Source: Labyrinthula sp. Ha (Eukaryota; Sar; Bigyra; Labyrinthulida; Labyrinthulaceae). From it: a DNA stretch of 64,000 nt. The DNA is taken from positions 744,001 through 808,000 of the forward strand of contig JAALGZ010000008.1 of assembly GCA_015227615.1 (NCBI GenBank). The letters are read 5' to 3'. Of the stretch, positions 35,760 to 47,200 are shown piece after piece; the stretch's first letter is position 1, and every line of letters begins with the position of its first letter. A program made the translations under genes and the position numbers. Under the pieces are notes generated by a model. The model was given only the letters and a program-made list of their open reading frames with translations, had not been told where the DNA came from and did no database searches.

Positions 35760-36830
35760 TTACTTGAATTCTTCTAGTCTTCTCTCATTCTCTTTCCTTT
35801 TATTATACAATTGAACTCTTAATAAGAACTCTTTCTTTGCCTTTTCTATATCTTCTCTATTTAAAACATGCTCATCAAACAAAAACTCAGCCTTCTTAGG
35901 TAGACGCAAAACTATACCTTTATCTATTTTCTTATTGGGGAACATTTCTTCATAAGCTAAAATATAGGCTCCTAATTGAACATAATAATTCCTGTTTATC
36001 TTTTTAGATGTCTTGAAATCAACCATCACAAGATTTTCATCAATAGATACAAGTAAATCAAATGTTCCACCATAACTAAAAGTATCATTAAATACTCGTT
36101 TTTCCTTTTGAAGAATTCTTATTCGATCTCCGTACCTATCAAACCAAGCTTTAACACCTTTTAAAGCCCCTTCAACTTTTCTAACTTTTAATAACTTTAA
36201 CTCATTATCTTTATCTTCAAGTAAATTTTCCCTGCTTTTAAATTCTTCTTCATTGCTGTCTTCTTTTGGTATAATCACTTTTTCTGGATCCAAAATATAC
36301 CTCAAGGAAAAATCATCAGAAGCTCTGCTCAAATCTGAAGCTAATCGAAGTGGTTGATATTTTTCTTTAACTGGAGTAATAGCATCTTCTATTGCATGAT
36401 GAACTTCTGTTCCATAATTAAGGCTGCTGTTCTTAATTTGAGAGTGTTTATTTCTTGCCCGTTCACAAAGTGCCTCCAGATAATTTGCTCTAATAGAAGC
36501 AGACGAGGAGAGCTCATCTATATGTACTGTTGTTAATATATGTAGATCATCCTGTATTGATTTCATGGCGTTTCTAATTGCCCAAATTTTCAAACTCGAG
36601 CTTTCTGGGCTGGTTTCTGAAAGCACATTGGTTACTCTTGCATACGTTTTGATTTCTTCAGTTTCTGATTGTACAGTATAAACATCAGAGGAAAGAAAGG
36701 TGGTTGTAGTGCTGTAAATTCTATTCTTGCGCTCTCGTAGCGCTCTCTGTATACTTTTCATTTTATATTCACTAACGGTTTGTCTTCGAATTAAATAAAG
36801 AAAAACCACGGTAATGCCATCTCGAAACAT
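35760..36830 (-). CDS. MGME1-like PD-(D/E)XK nuclease, probably mitochondrial
   Basis: The product is 356 aa from the first ATG (MFRDGITVVFLYLIRRQ). The N terminus is rich in Arg, Ser and hydrophobic residues and poor in acids, compatible with a mitochondrial presequence. Nuclease motifs: GTEVHHAIEDA (His 144/145), FSYGGTFDLL with D258, VMVDFKTSK with D271 and K273, and QLGAYILAYEE with Q285. This is the RecB/MGME1 arrangement D...DxK...QxxxY. MGME1 trims single-stranded flaps during mitochondrial DNA replication, so a role in organelle DNA maintenance is likely. It is divergent from the KNL1 candidate, with 57 bp between starts. Confidence 0.75.
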   Translation of the reverse strand: MFRDGITVVFLYLIRRQTVSEYKMKSIQRALRERKNRIYSTTTTFLSSDVYTVQSETEEIKTYARVTNVLSETSPESSSLKIWAIRNAMKSIQDDLHILTTVHIDELSSSASIRANYLEALCERARNKHSQIKNSSLNYGTEVHHAIEDAITPVKEKYQPLRLASDLSRASDDFSLRYILDPEKVIIPKEDSNEEEFKSRENLLEDKDNELKLLKVRKVEGALKGVKAWFDRYGDRIRILQKEKRVFNDTFSYGGTFDLLVSIDENLVMVDFKTSKKINRNYYVQLGAYILAYEEMFPNKKIDKGIVLRLPKKAEFLFDEHVLNREDIEKAKKEFLLRVQLYNKRKENERRLEEFK

Positions 36831-36887
36831 CGTAGTTGCCACGTCATTACTTCACTAAGTGACTAAACCGTTAGTTGATTTTTGAAT
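36831..36887. promoter_or_regulatory. 57-bp divergent promoter, MGME1-like / KNL1 candidate
   Basis: The two ATGs are only 57 bp apart. The gap holds TGCCACGTCATTA (36837-36849) and, 14 bp further, TAAACCGTTAGT (36864-36875), which reads ACTAACGGTTTA on the other strand. A second ACTAACGGTTT lies inside the MGME1-like coding start (about 36771-36782). The same two boxes occur in the Nup93 upstream region. The Myb-like box resembles the core of plant MSA elements that drive G2/M genes, which would suit a kinetochore gene. Confidence 0.55.
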
Positions 36888-39866
36888 ATGATTAAAATGA
36901 GATCAAGGAAAAGGAGAAACCGAAGAAAAACTGGTATCTTACCTGAGGGTTACAAAATCAACGCAAGTCCAAAGCTTGATACCCCTCAGCGTCAAAATAT
37001 TTTAAATTCTCATGGGAATGAAGTTGAAGTTGTTAACTCAACTATAAGAAGCGACGAGTCAACACCGCCTCAGGGACGAAAGTCGATTAACAGGAATAGA
37101 AGAAGTAAGCTGTATGAACGATTTGATGATAACTTTGAAGTTTCTTCAAATGAAAAAACTGATACTTCACTTTTTCAAAAATTTCAAAGCAATAATAATA
37201 CTTTTCATGAGGATTTGGACAAGGATATGTTCTTCGAAACTTTTTCTGTTTCCCCTACAAAGTCTCAAACAATTCAACAAAGAAGAAAAACTATTACACC
37301 TGGGAAATTAAAAAATATTCAAGAAGATGAAATAGAAGCACTTGCTTCAGGAAGTATTCGATCCGATTACTCAATTGAATCGATTGATTCCAACAACGTA
37401 GTTATGGACGGAACGTTTAACTTATCTCCAGGAGAATTTTCTCCCTCCGAAATCGATTCTTCGCCGAATCTAGAAGCTCGACCTCTTAAAAGTTGTGTGT
37501 CTGCTAAAGGAACAGGGAGAAAACGGAAAAATGTAAGTTTTGGTTCACCTAGTGCCGCAGAATTCTGTAAAAACGTGCCAGTTCGAGATAGTGTAAAGCG
37601 ACTTCCTAAGAGAAAAGCAGCTAAATTTTCCTTTGTGGAAGATAAAGGTTTTGATGCATTGGAGTTTGAGGCTATGGCAGATGTTAAAAGCCCAAAACGA
37701 AATAGAATATCGACTGGTGCAGATGTTGAAGAATATATAGATGAGGAAGAAGCCAATGAAATTCCTTATTCCCCTGTGTTTTCAGTAGGTAAACCGGGTG
37801 ATGTTGATAGTGTGAAAAAATCATTACAAGATGATTTCAAATCTGTCGTTGAAACAGCGAATGCCTTTGAAAGTGAGAACCCAGCGCCAGTTGAATCGCA
37901 ATCAACTAATCACGAGGAAGTTATTCATAGCGAGTTGATCCCAGGGTCATTTAATTGGAGTCAAGAATTAAATGAAAAAGGTGAACCAGAGGAGATTGAA
38001 GAACTCAGCATCAAGAGCACGAAAGAAGTGATTACAACTTCAGAGCCATTGAACAAGTTGAAGCGAAACTCGTTGCCTTCCTTTTCTAGTGGTGATGGAA
38101 CTATAGAAAGCCATGAAGAAGATATAATGGTTGAAGTACCGAATAAGTCTTTCCAAGAGAAGCAATCTCTTGGAGACAGTTTAGAAAATGATTTTGAAGA
38201 GGAGACTCCACGGGAGCCTGCTAAGAGATCACCTATATTGTTTTCTACATTGAAAGATATTCCGCGAGAAAACAAGTGCAAAAGAATTATGAACACAGAT
38301 AGAGATCCTGGAATATCGCGTCTAGAAAGTGAGGTTTCTTTTCCCTCTCTCAATATTGATGATCAATTCGCAACTCTTGAACAACAGCCCTCTGAGGTGA
38401 ATGAAACAGAGAAAATTGAGTTTCCTCAACCACAGAGTAATACAACTGGGACAAAAATAACTGAAGAAGGTGCTCTTGGGTCATCTATTGCTAATAGAGT
38501 AGTCTCAGATGTAGTTGAGGAGGTTGCAGATACACATTTGAAGGTGACGGATACATTATCTTCATTGGTTTCTAAACCAAGTTTTCCAACATTGGAAAGT
38601 GGTACTCACTCCTCTGACTTACAAAACGTTGTACTGGCAAACAAAAAAGGTGAAGAATCCAATCAAGAAAGAAAACAAGGAACACCTGATAAACCTAATG
38701 ACAACAAACATGGAGAAAGTCTTTTCATAACTATTGGTGAAGAAATGGAGACAGTAAGGGAAGCTGGAATTCCTGAAAATAATAGCACGAACAGCATGGT
38801 ACAACACGCTGAAGCAAGAAGCAAACAATCATGTGAGGCAGAAAAAAGCTTGAGTGAAGCTGAGATCGCAGTTTCAGAAAGCCCAGAAAACGAAGAAGTT
38901 ATAGTCCCAGTAGCTGCAGTTATTGGCAATAATCCAGTTACAGAAAAAGCTCGTGTCGCACTGCCCGAAAGTTTGAGTAATGTGTTTTCTAATGAGTACT
39001 GCCATAGACAGGAGCAGAAGGCTCTTGTCGAGAAAGAAACACAAACCTTAAAACACCAAATTGTGAAGTTAATAGAAGTAAGCGATGAAAATATTCTAAG
39101 CACTTTGCAAGTAAAGCTACCACATTTTCTTGTCGATAAGGTGCGGAAAACTTTGAAAAGAAGCTCTATTTACAACGCTCAGCTAGTCCACAATTTCAGA
39201 TATGCAATATATATGCGAGTTAAACGGGGAAAAGTGTTGTGCCTAAAATTTGTGCAGAGAGGACAAAAGTACAATATTGCGGAATGTCTGCATCCAAGCG
39301 AGTCAGACTACTATGTTTCAGAAAGACCTTGGGCATACCAGGCATTTTTTGATTTATTGTGGGCAGCTGCAATTCGGACAGTGCAGCAGTGCATGTTCAA
39401 AGATAATGATTTAGATAAAGTTGCCGCGCACTTACATAAAATTAGCCAAGCACTTTCTACTTGTTGGAACCGACTGTTCAACTCAGACGTCGCTGATTTT
39501 GGTGTATTTGCCTTTGCGCTTGATCTTGCTGATTCTAATCGACCCGGACTCGCAGTGTATTGTGCACAACTAGATACTTTGCGACTTTGTTACAAGGTTG
39601 TGAAAATTGATGTACAGTTTTGTTTTTTTTCGGGAACATTTGTCTACAATACAGATGTGTGGTACAAACTTGGCTTAGAGGGAAGTACTGTGACAGCAGA
39701 AATATGTCGCCCCCTGGTAGCAGATACAAAAGTAGAAGTGCTTAGAGATGGGTGCACCGCAACTGCTGATGGGGAAATGAACTTTAACCCGTATGATATA
39801 TATAAGATAAATCATCGGAGACTAACTGAAGGATTGGACTCTGTTTATGGATTATTAAAAGAATAG
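36888..39866 (+). CDS. candidate KNL1/Spc105-type kinetochore scaffold
   Basis: A single-exon product of 992 aa from the first ATG. The N terminus is very basic (KMRSRKRRNRRK). About 760 residues of Ser/Glu-rich, probably disordered sequence follow, then a Cys- and aromatic-rich folded domain of about 230 residues. KNVSF at 214-218 (GRKRKNVSFGSPSAAEF) matches the [RK]xVxF PP1-docking motif in the form used by KNL1, and AKFSF follows about 30 residues on. MDGTFNLSPGEFSPSE resembles degenerate MELT-type sites. A short coiled-coil-like stretch precedes the C-terminal domain, which could be an RWD domain, though I cannot prove this by eye. It would link microtubule attachment to checkpoint signalling. 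Alternative: another nuclear PP1-binding protein. Confidence 0.45.
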   Translation: MIKMRSRKRRNRRKTGILPEGYKINASPKLDTPQRQNILNSHGNEVEVVNSTIRSDESTPPQGRKSINRNRRSKLYERFDDNFEVSSNEKTDTSLFQKFQSNNNTFHEDLDKDMFFETFSVSPTKSQTIQQRRKTITPGKLKNIQEDEIEALASGSIRSDYSIESIDSNNVVMDGTFNLSPGEFSPSEIDSSPNLEARPLKSCVSAKGTGRKRKNVSFGSPSAAEFCKNVPVRDSVKRLPKRKAAKFSFVEDKGFDALEFEAMADVKSPKRNRISTGADVEEYIDEEEANEIPYSPVFSVGKPGDVDSVKKSLQDDFKSVVETANAFESENPAPVESQSTNHEEVIHSELIPGSFNWSQELNEKGEPEEIEELSIKSTKEVITTSEPLNKLKRNSLPSFSSGDGTIESHEEDIMVEVPNKSFQEKQSLGDSLENDFEEETPREPAKRSPILFSTLKDIPRENKCKRIMNTDRDPGISRLESEVSFPSLNIDDQFATLEQQPSEVNETEKIEFPQPQSNTTGTKITEEGALGSSIANRVVSDVVEEVADTHLKVTDTLSSLVSKPSFPTLESGTHSSDLQNVVLANKKGEESNQERKQGTPDKPNDNKHGESLFITIGEEMETVREAGIPENNSTNSMVQHAEARSKQSCEAEKSLSEAEIAVSESPENEEVIVPVAAVIGNNPVTEKARVALPESLSNVFSNEYCHRQEQKALVEKETQTLKHQIVKLIEVSDENILSTLQVKLPHFLVDKVRKTLKRSSIYNAQLVHNFRYAIYMRVKRGKVLCLKFVQRGQKYNIAECLHPSESDYYVSERPWAYQAFFDLLWAAAIRTVQQCMFKDNDLDKVAAHLHKISQALSTCWNRLFNSDVADFGVFAFALDLADSNRPGLAVYCAQLDTLRLCYKVVKIDVQFCFFSGTFVYNTDVWYKLGLEGSTVTAEICRPLVADTKVEVLRDGCTATADGEMNFNPYDIYKINHRRLTEGLDSVYGLLKE

Positions 39867-40418
39867 CAATCTTGCAAAATATGCTTAAGGAAGGTTTCTG
39901 TGCCACTGACAAACTAGCAAGGTCTTGAAAACTGTATTATCAAGTAAATTAACACCCGTAATCTAGATAAAATTATGAAGCTGTTCTTGAAATGATTAGT
40001 GTTTTTTTACAGGTCTCAGTATGTGATTATAACTCGTGGAAATTGCATTAGCTATACATGGTTTACATTTTGCTACTCTTACCTTGCTTCCTAAAGTGAG
40101 TTATTTAGAGCATTTAGAAAAAATATTTTTCAAGCCTACTCTTATCCTAAATCAACCAATCCTCTTCATGGCTTCTTACTTTAAGTGTAGCTAAACAAAC
40201 TGTTGTTTAGTTGCTTTTTTCTTGTTGGGAAAATGGGCTATGGTAGAAATATCTACGTTCTTAGAGAAGTCTAAAGTTGGATCTATTTTCTTTACTAACG
40301 AATGTTTCAAGGTTTAAATACATTTACATAATATACTCTTATTTACCTAAACTATTACTTTTTATTAAACATATAATATGAACACAAAACAGAAACTAAA
40401 TATAATTTCGAGATTCTT
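39867..40418. other. 552-bp spacer between convergent genes
   Basis: It lies between the 3' ends of the KNL1 candidate (+) and the orphan gene (-). It is AT-rich with no open frame of note, and presumably contains both polyadenylation regions. Confidence 0.5.
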
Positions 40419-41285
40419 CTATGCTCTTGTCTTAAGCATAAATATTTTAAATTCTAACACCTCTAACCAAAGTGACTGTTCAAGCTGAGGGTTTTCGTTG
40501 GTGACAATATGGCGAAAATTATCAAAATTTTTCTTTGACATTTTCAAAAATGATGCGACTTGAGGATGAAAATAATTTGTGAGAGTTTCGAGCTCTTCAC
40601 GAGGCTGTTGAGGATTTTCTAGAACCAAGTACTTTAGACAGGATACAACTTTGTTCAAAGAAGATTCAATTCGTTGCATAAGCTGGTTACGAATTACCTC
40701 GGTCACATGAAACGTGTCCAGTTTAGTCACCGATTTGAGTTCAATAGCACCTTGATAATATTCATCGTGCTTTTTAAAGATTTGTTCTGCAACCATATCA
40801 CACTGGGTAGCAATAGAGATGAACGGATTTATATATGAAACAGTAACGTCATCCTCATCTACACGAAAAAAGTTATTTCTAACTTCTTCCATATTAGGAA
40901 CCTGAAAGCGTACATCTCCAATACTAATGACGTCATTACCTTCAATAGCAAGTATCTGTTCTCTACTTCTAGAAAGATTAGTTTTCATTTCTTCAAATTG
41001 GTTGGTAATGGTATCGTCCCTTGGTATAAGCCAAGAACAGTTTTCTGAGTTTAAAGTGAATCCAACGTCGCCTAGCAAGCACAATGAGTAGTATAACCAT
41101 GCATACAGTCTTTGTGGAGCAAATCCAAGTGGATTCCTTTGAAAGGTAATTTCATTTGGATAATTGACTGATTCAAGATAGTTTGAGTATTCAGTGAGAA
41201 ATTTAAAAGTCCAGCAGATTTCATAATATAAATCATGGAAGACTTCCTCTTGCCTGGTTACTGGTTCATTAACAGTTTCATCCAT
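40419..41285 (-). CDS. orphan protein of 288 aa
   Basis: A single-exon, acidic protein of 288 residues with a clean ATG start and coding-like composition throughout. No family is recognised. It looks largely alpha-helical: an N-terminal helical region (about 10-40), a motif NPLGFAPQRLYAWLYYSLCLLG at about 51-72, a central section with VRNNFFRVDEDDVTVSYINPF, and C-terminal helices ending KTRA. No signal peptide or TM segment; W, Y and F are frequent, suggesting a globular fold. It is convergent with the KNL1 candidate. A kinetochore or nuclear role would be speculation from position only. Confidence 0.7.
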   Translation of the reverse strand: MDETVNEPVTRQEEVFHDLYYEICWTFKFLTEYSNYLESVNYPNEITFQRNPLGFAPQRLYAWLYYSLCLLGDVGFTLNSENCSWLIPRDDTITNQFEEMKTNLSRSREQILAIEGNDVISIGDVRFQVPNMEEVRNNFFRVDEDDVTVSYINPFISIATQCDMVAEQIFKKHDEYYQGAIELKSVTKLDTFHVTEVIRNQLMQRIESSLNKVVSCLKYLVLENPQQPREELETLTNYFHPQVASFLKMSKKNFDNFRHIVTNENPQLEQSLWLEVLEFKIFMLKTRA

Positions 41286-44200
41286 AACACTGTGTATAAT
41301 CTATATTAAACTTATTTTTTAGTTTGTTTTATTTCAACAAAGTTTTCCCGAACACTTCTTCTGCCGTTTTTGTTTTCCCAGCTAAAGTTTCTTTAACTTA
41401 CTACCAAGGAATAACTTCTCGTTTCAGGTCAAAACAGTACGTTCAACTGTGCCAGCACTCTCTCTCTCTTTGTCTTCTTGGGGCCTTGTCCCGTGAGAGT
41501 TACAAATGTGCACCAAAGTAGAGACTTCCCAACTGAGAAAGGTAACCAAAACACAAAAGGTTCCGACTAAATATTTTGCACAAGTCTTATTTTTAATGTT
41601 AATGTCTCAGAGCTACAGACACGGGCTTTCCGACGTCTATACTTATTTTGTCGCGACTTGTATCTTTTGGGCATAAGATAGCTAGCTTTCTCTATTAACA
41701 CAATTTAATAGAATTTTTTATTCTTGGCAACTTCTAGACTGTTAAAACAATAGTTAACAAGAGGATACAGTATAACGATACCGTATCTGTCAGTACAGAA
41801 TGGAGGGCCCTGATTTTTATAAACGGCCCAATTCCGGGACAAGTCAGTACTAGGGGTTATCGTTAGGATTTTACCGGCTTAGAATCCTAGTGCATTCTTA
41901 CAAAAAATATTCTAACGTTAGAAACTATAAGATCTGTCTAGTATAATATGACTAGAGTAAATGTTCCAAAAACACAATGTATTGAAGAAAACGTCATTCT
42001 GTAAATTAACGGTAGTAAGAAGTAGCAATAGTTTTAGTAGCTAGTCCGTTGGTCATTTTCGATACCTTTCTAGCGAAAAATTCTCATTTCTGTTCTGTAG
42101 ATAATTTATTGTTGCGAATGGTAATTTTATAGGCGAAAATATATATATCTCCTGAAAAATATAAATACAATAATATGAATGAAACAATAACAATATAGTT
42201 ATAGAACAATGTGTTCTTGTTAGAATTTTCTTAGAAGCTTATAAAAGCTATGAAATTCTTTTATAATGAACTTGTTTCTCTAAACTAGTTGAATGATAAA
42301 CCATTTACTTAGTTTTGTATTTATTAGAAGAGTTTAACAATATTAACATAAGAATCTTACGAGTTGTGAAATAGTGATATTGTTTCAGGATCATTGAGTT
42401 TATTTTACAATGTAAATGCCTAAAACCTAGAAAAGACAACTGAAATCATACGATTTTTACTGCTCACACAACCTCTTTTACAATAGTTTCATTGTTACTT
42501 GGAAGTTCTAGAAGCAATATCTCGTGACCACTAAATACTGCGATTCAGCTTGCTCAAAATAGATATACATTTCTGTAGTTAGCGCGAACCCTACTTAGTT
42601 GTATCACTGCGCATACAAATTTATAAGAAACGTGTGAAAGAAAATAATCTTAATTAGCCACCAGTACTTTCAATAAATCTCGAGTTTCTTCGGCATTTCT
42701 ACTTTTCCCATAAAGTACCAAATTGTTAGAGAACTAGAAGCAGAAGGGATTAATGACTATATATGGAGACTCATTCTGATCTGACATATGTCGAGAAGCA
42801 GAGTATTTAGACCCAAGTTATTAGTTTATTAAATTTTCGAGGAAAATCAAAATTAAGTGAGTAGTGCTATCTCTATAAATTAGTTCAGTTAAGAAATTCA
42901 TCGTGTAGTATACGCTCTATATACTTAAGAATGTTGCTGTTCTTTCTCTTTTACTTCAGCCTTCCTGGGGAGGGAACAAAGTATATACAATACGTTTTTC
43001 TTATTATGCCCAACTACGCAGCATATGCAAAATATAGCGGGCGGAACCTTATCAGTTAAACTATTTTTTCTTATTACTTTCACTTGTTCCCTGTAACTTT
43101 ACTTGGTTTTTCTCCGCCGAATATACCAGGAGCCAATCAAACAGTAGTACCTGAGAAAAGATTTGAGGTGATAGAGCATGTTACTAGATTTGACTTATTA
43201 ATTGCGTAAAGGCATCTCTCTTAGACAAGTGCTATTCTATGTTTATTTTCCTAAATACATCTATTCGGTGACTTCTCACATAGACTTAGATCAAACCCCA
43301 TAGTTTCGTGCTGTATTTGTTTTATTTTTCGTCTTTGTCAGTTGCTTTTAAAGTCCTATGTCGAAATAATCTAGTTCTTGGATAATTGCTTTGCTCTGCA
43401 AAGTGTTGAGTTAAATGGGAAGTTAAGTCGACTGCGTAAATATTGTTCTTATAAGTTTACTAAGAATAAAAATTCCAACTTTATCGTGTATTTCAAGGAT
43501 TCTGTCCCTAAGTTTTTGAACTGAAAAGAAGTATCGTCACGATTGTAAAAGGATATGCCTCAAAATGCTTTACATCCACATAGCCATTCTAAGTTTCTTG
43601 GAACCATGAAATCTGCTCTCAGATAGAACAATGGCATTTAGAACTTCGTAGCACGTATGTACTCTCGATACTACGTTCAAAGCGAATAATAATTAGAATT
43701 TATTACATACTGGGTGTTACGGATCTAGTTTTTTGGTAAATTTCCTATTACAACGTAGAAAGTTAGCTAAGTTATTTTGCAACACATGTTCTCTATAGTT
43801 ACCCGGTGCTTAGGTGGTAAGGAATAGAAGCATAATCTTCAGTTAGGCTTGAAGTAACCAAAACCAAGACCAGGGGTATTATTTGAGATTACAGTGTTGT
43901 ATCCAATGAATTGTGAAGCTTTCCAAAGTCACTTTGAGTCAGTTTCGACAAATCTTAGGCATGTGTTGTGGTTTTGATTGTATGACCCAATTTTTCCCGT
44001 TTTGGCCAATTTGAGATTGTTTATGTTTCTTGAGGATTCGCACTCTTTTCTGGTGTTTCCCGATCATACCGGTGCCGTTTTCCCCAATGAGTAGAGTTCG
44101 AACCTATTCTCCTTGTTTTCTTACTTTCATTCTACTTGATGATCCACTGGAAACATTAACACTCGAGTAGACATATTAGGATACAAGGGTATTGGGAATA

Positions 44201-47200
44201 ACTCCTTTAGTTCTCAGTATCATAATATTCTCCTGCGCAAAGCATCTGAGAAAATACTCATATCTAGAAAACCAAACTAAACCTACCTACTCCGAATTAA
44301 TGTAAGCCAAGTGGAATACCTTGCAACGCTATTCATATGATGCAATAAAAAAGAGTGAACCTATAGGCTAACTTTCCCGTTTCCATGTGATCTAACTGTC
44401 ATTTGAAATGTCATTCGATCTTTGAAAAGAAAAGAACAGCTTAGGAAAATAGGAGTCCAAGAAAACTTAAAAAATACAAAAATTTCAATGATTTCATTTG
44501 AGTTCTAATAAATTCTTATCAAAAGCAAACACAATTGAAAATATATTGTCTTGGGTTCAAGATTATTACTAGTACAAAAGGGTTCTATGTTTTACTCATT
44601 TTTCATTGTTTATGATATTGTTTTTAGTTGCAACTTGTCAAATAAGGTTAACGTTCATACCTTGAGACCCAGTAGCAAACATTAGTCTCGCATCAAGGAG
44701 AGTCTACCGAATTTCAATTTGGGTTGAAAAGCTGACACATAGTGCTTAATGGGAAGATATGAAGGTGGTTCTTATTTGTTAATAACAAAGAAACAAGAAA
44801 CCCCTTGTTCATGTGAGACGCCCTTCTATTGCAAAATCATAAGAGCCCCTACTATTCTTAAGCTTTAACAAGGTTGTAATAGTTTTCAGTATGGTAGAAC
44901 AAGAAGAGTTGATAGAATTATGACATTTTGCTTTCAGGCGAAACAAAGGGTACCTTGTATTCTATTAATTTTAAAGCATAGATTAACCTAAACTTATGCT
45001 TAGAGTTATATACTAGTATTTCTTGGATACTTTTAGGGGGAGGTCAAATTTTATATGTTTTGAGTTTAAGTACCTTATGTAACTTTTTTTAGGATGGTTT
45101 CATCTTCTCAAGAAATCAAGGTTTCATTAAGAAGTTAGCCCCGTTTTCTGGAATAGTTAACGAAGATATCTAGATCCTTTGATAGTACCAGAACTTGATC
45201 TAGTATGGACTTGATATATGTGTTTACCTTTCAGTGGATTACTGCAACACTTGTACCGTATGTATATTCTAGGTCGTCAACAAATAATAGATTTTAAATG
45301 AGTGATGCTGGAAAGTATTAATTTCATGTGACTCATTCTACAAATTATCTTCCTTAAGTAGTGTGCTAATTTAAGTTGGATACTTCTCTTGAAGTAAGGA
45401 TCTGGAGAAGAGTACAAAGTGGAGATACTGCTATACCATTTAATAGTTGTGGCTCTGCTAGAAAGGTGTTAGATGTTATCAGAAATTGATTATCTGAAGT
45501 ATTTGAATATTCCATTTCATGAACACAGAAGTTAAGAGTACTACTACTAGGTTTAATCCCTAACTTTTTATAAGTTTTGTAACTTCTCTTCCACAGTAAG
45601 TAACTATTTGCTCCTAAGAGATCTACTACAACTTAGTAATAGTTACAGATTCCCATTGATATAAATGGAAAACTAGGTTAAGAGCTAGCAACAATAATAA
45701 TATTAATACACTCTGCCATCAACTTTCTTAACTATACTTCAGATCATATAGTATTAAGTATTGATGTATCCAGTCCAACCAAGTTCATTAGTTGCTTATG
45801 ATCTGAAGTTAAATGGCAAGCTATTCTAAGATTTCCAGTGGCAATTATCACAATTTAGTAGCTTAGATTTTAAGGAAGTGAACATCCACAATCAACGATA
45901 TCATAGAGACAAGCCATAGCGCAAATGGAAAACCAGAATCCATGAAGAAAATATGAGAATTTATATAAAGCAAATTTTCTATAGAAACTCGTTTAAGTCA
46001 TTAATAGAAATGTCTTCAAATAAATAAGACAAGAAATTAGTGAATTTTTAACTAGTTTCAACCAGAAGTAAAACAAATTCTACTTGAAAACCAAAAATCT
46101 AACTGTAAATATTTTCAAACTCAGAAATTATCTTACTAAGTGTTTTGAGATATCTTAGATGTAGAAAACTAATCAACAAACCCAACATTCTTAATAAAAA
46201 ATTTGTTTAGCAACAATTTCATAAAGAATTTATAATAGATATTTTATTCCAATTATACTATCTATTGTGGATGGCGGAGGATGTTTATATTTTTTAATTT
46301 TGAGATGGAATAATCAATGGGTTATTGTCATCAAACTGCTTTAGTTATGTAGCTTTGCTAGAAAAGTACTGCCTAGCGAAGGAGCATCTTGAACTTGAGT
46401 ATATTAAGAAATTATTTTAAAACATGACTCCGTTTAGAATAGTTATTAAATGGAGCAAGGGCAAATATTCGATTTATTACACTTTAGAATATTATTTTGT
46501 TTTCCTCTGTGTGCTTGATGAAATCTTTTAATTAGAATGGGGACATATTATTGAAACTTGCTATCCTGGACAATTTCTTTGTTGCAAAGTAGTCCAGCAA
46601 GTCTTCATTCAAATCTTGATTGCACGGCTCTATAGTTATCTCATTCGTTTATCTGCCTCTGTAAAGAACTTTTAAGACCAATAAACAGTACATAGCAATA
46701 TTTTGATGAATTTTCAATGCTAAATGTTTTAGATTCTTCTACACATTTTCAGAATTGCAGTATCACAAAATCATCACATAGCTCAAACTTGCTTAAGAAT
46801 TCATTTTTGTTTATTTTTATGCTTCCAAGTATATTCTTGTAAATTTATAATTATATTTAGGTTTTTTACTACAAAAGTTTCTTAAACTTTCTTCAGCTGA
46901 GATGATTATTTATTTGATGCTTCTCAACTGGAATTAATTATGACGAGGAAAATTTTGGTACAGGTCACTTCCTGGTATAAAAACTGCATAAAAAGATTCT
47001 AAATCAAGATTTAGATTAGAACTGTAACTTCGGGGTAGATATACCTTCTTTTAATTTAACATCATGTAGTATCTAAATTTGGTTGCCTGCCTTTTTCTAG
47101 GTAGCATCTTTTTCCTTGTGCAATATTATCACCTAAACACTTTTGTTGATCCTGGTTATTAGTACTCTTTTATCTTAAATTTATACATTTCTTCAATCAG

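Noticed and set aside
37367-39103. Several minus-strand frames of 64-146 codons opposite the KNL1 candidate
   Set aside because: They are shadows of a Ser/Glu-rich gene with no family similarity; the + strand frame is continuous for 992 codons.
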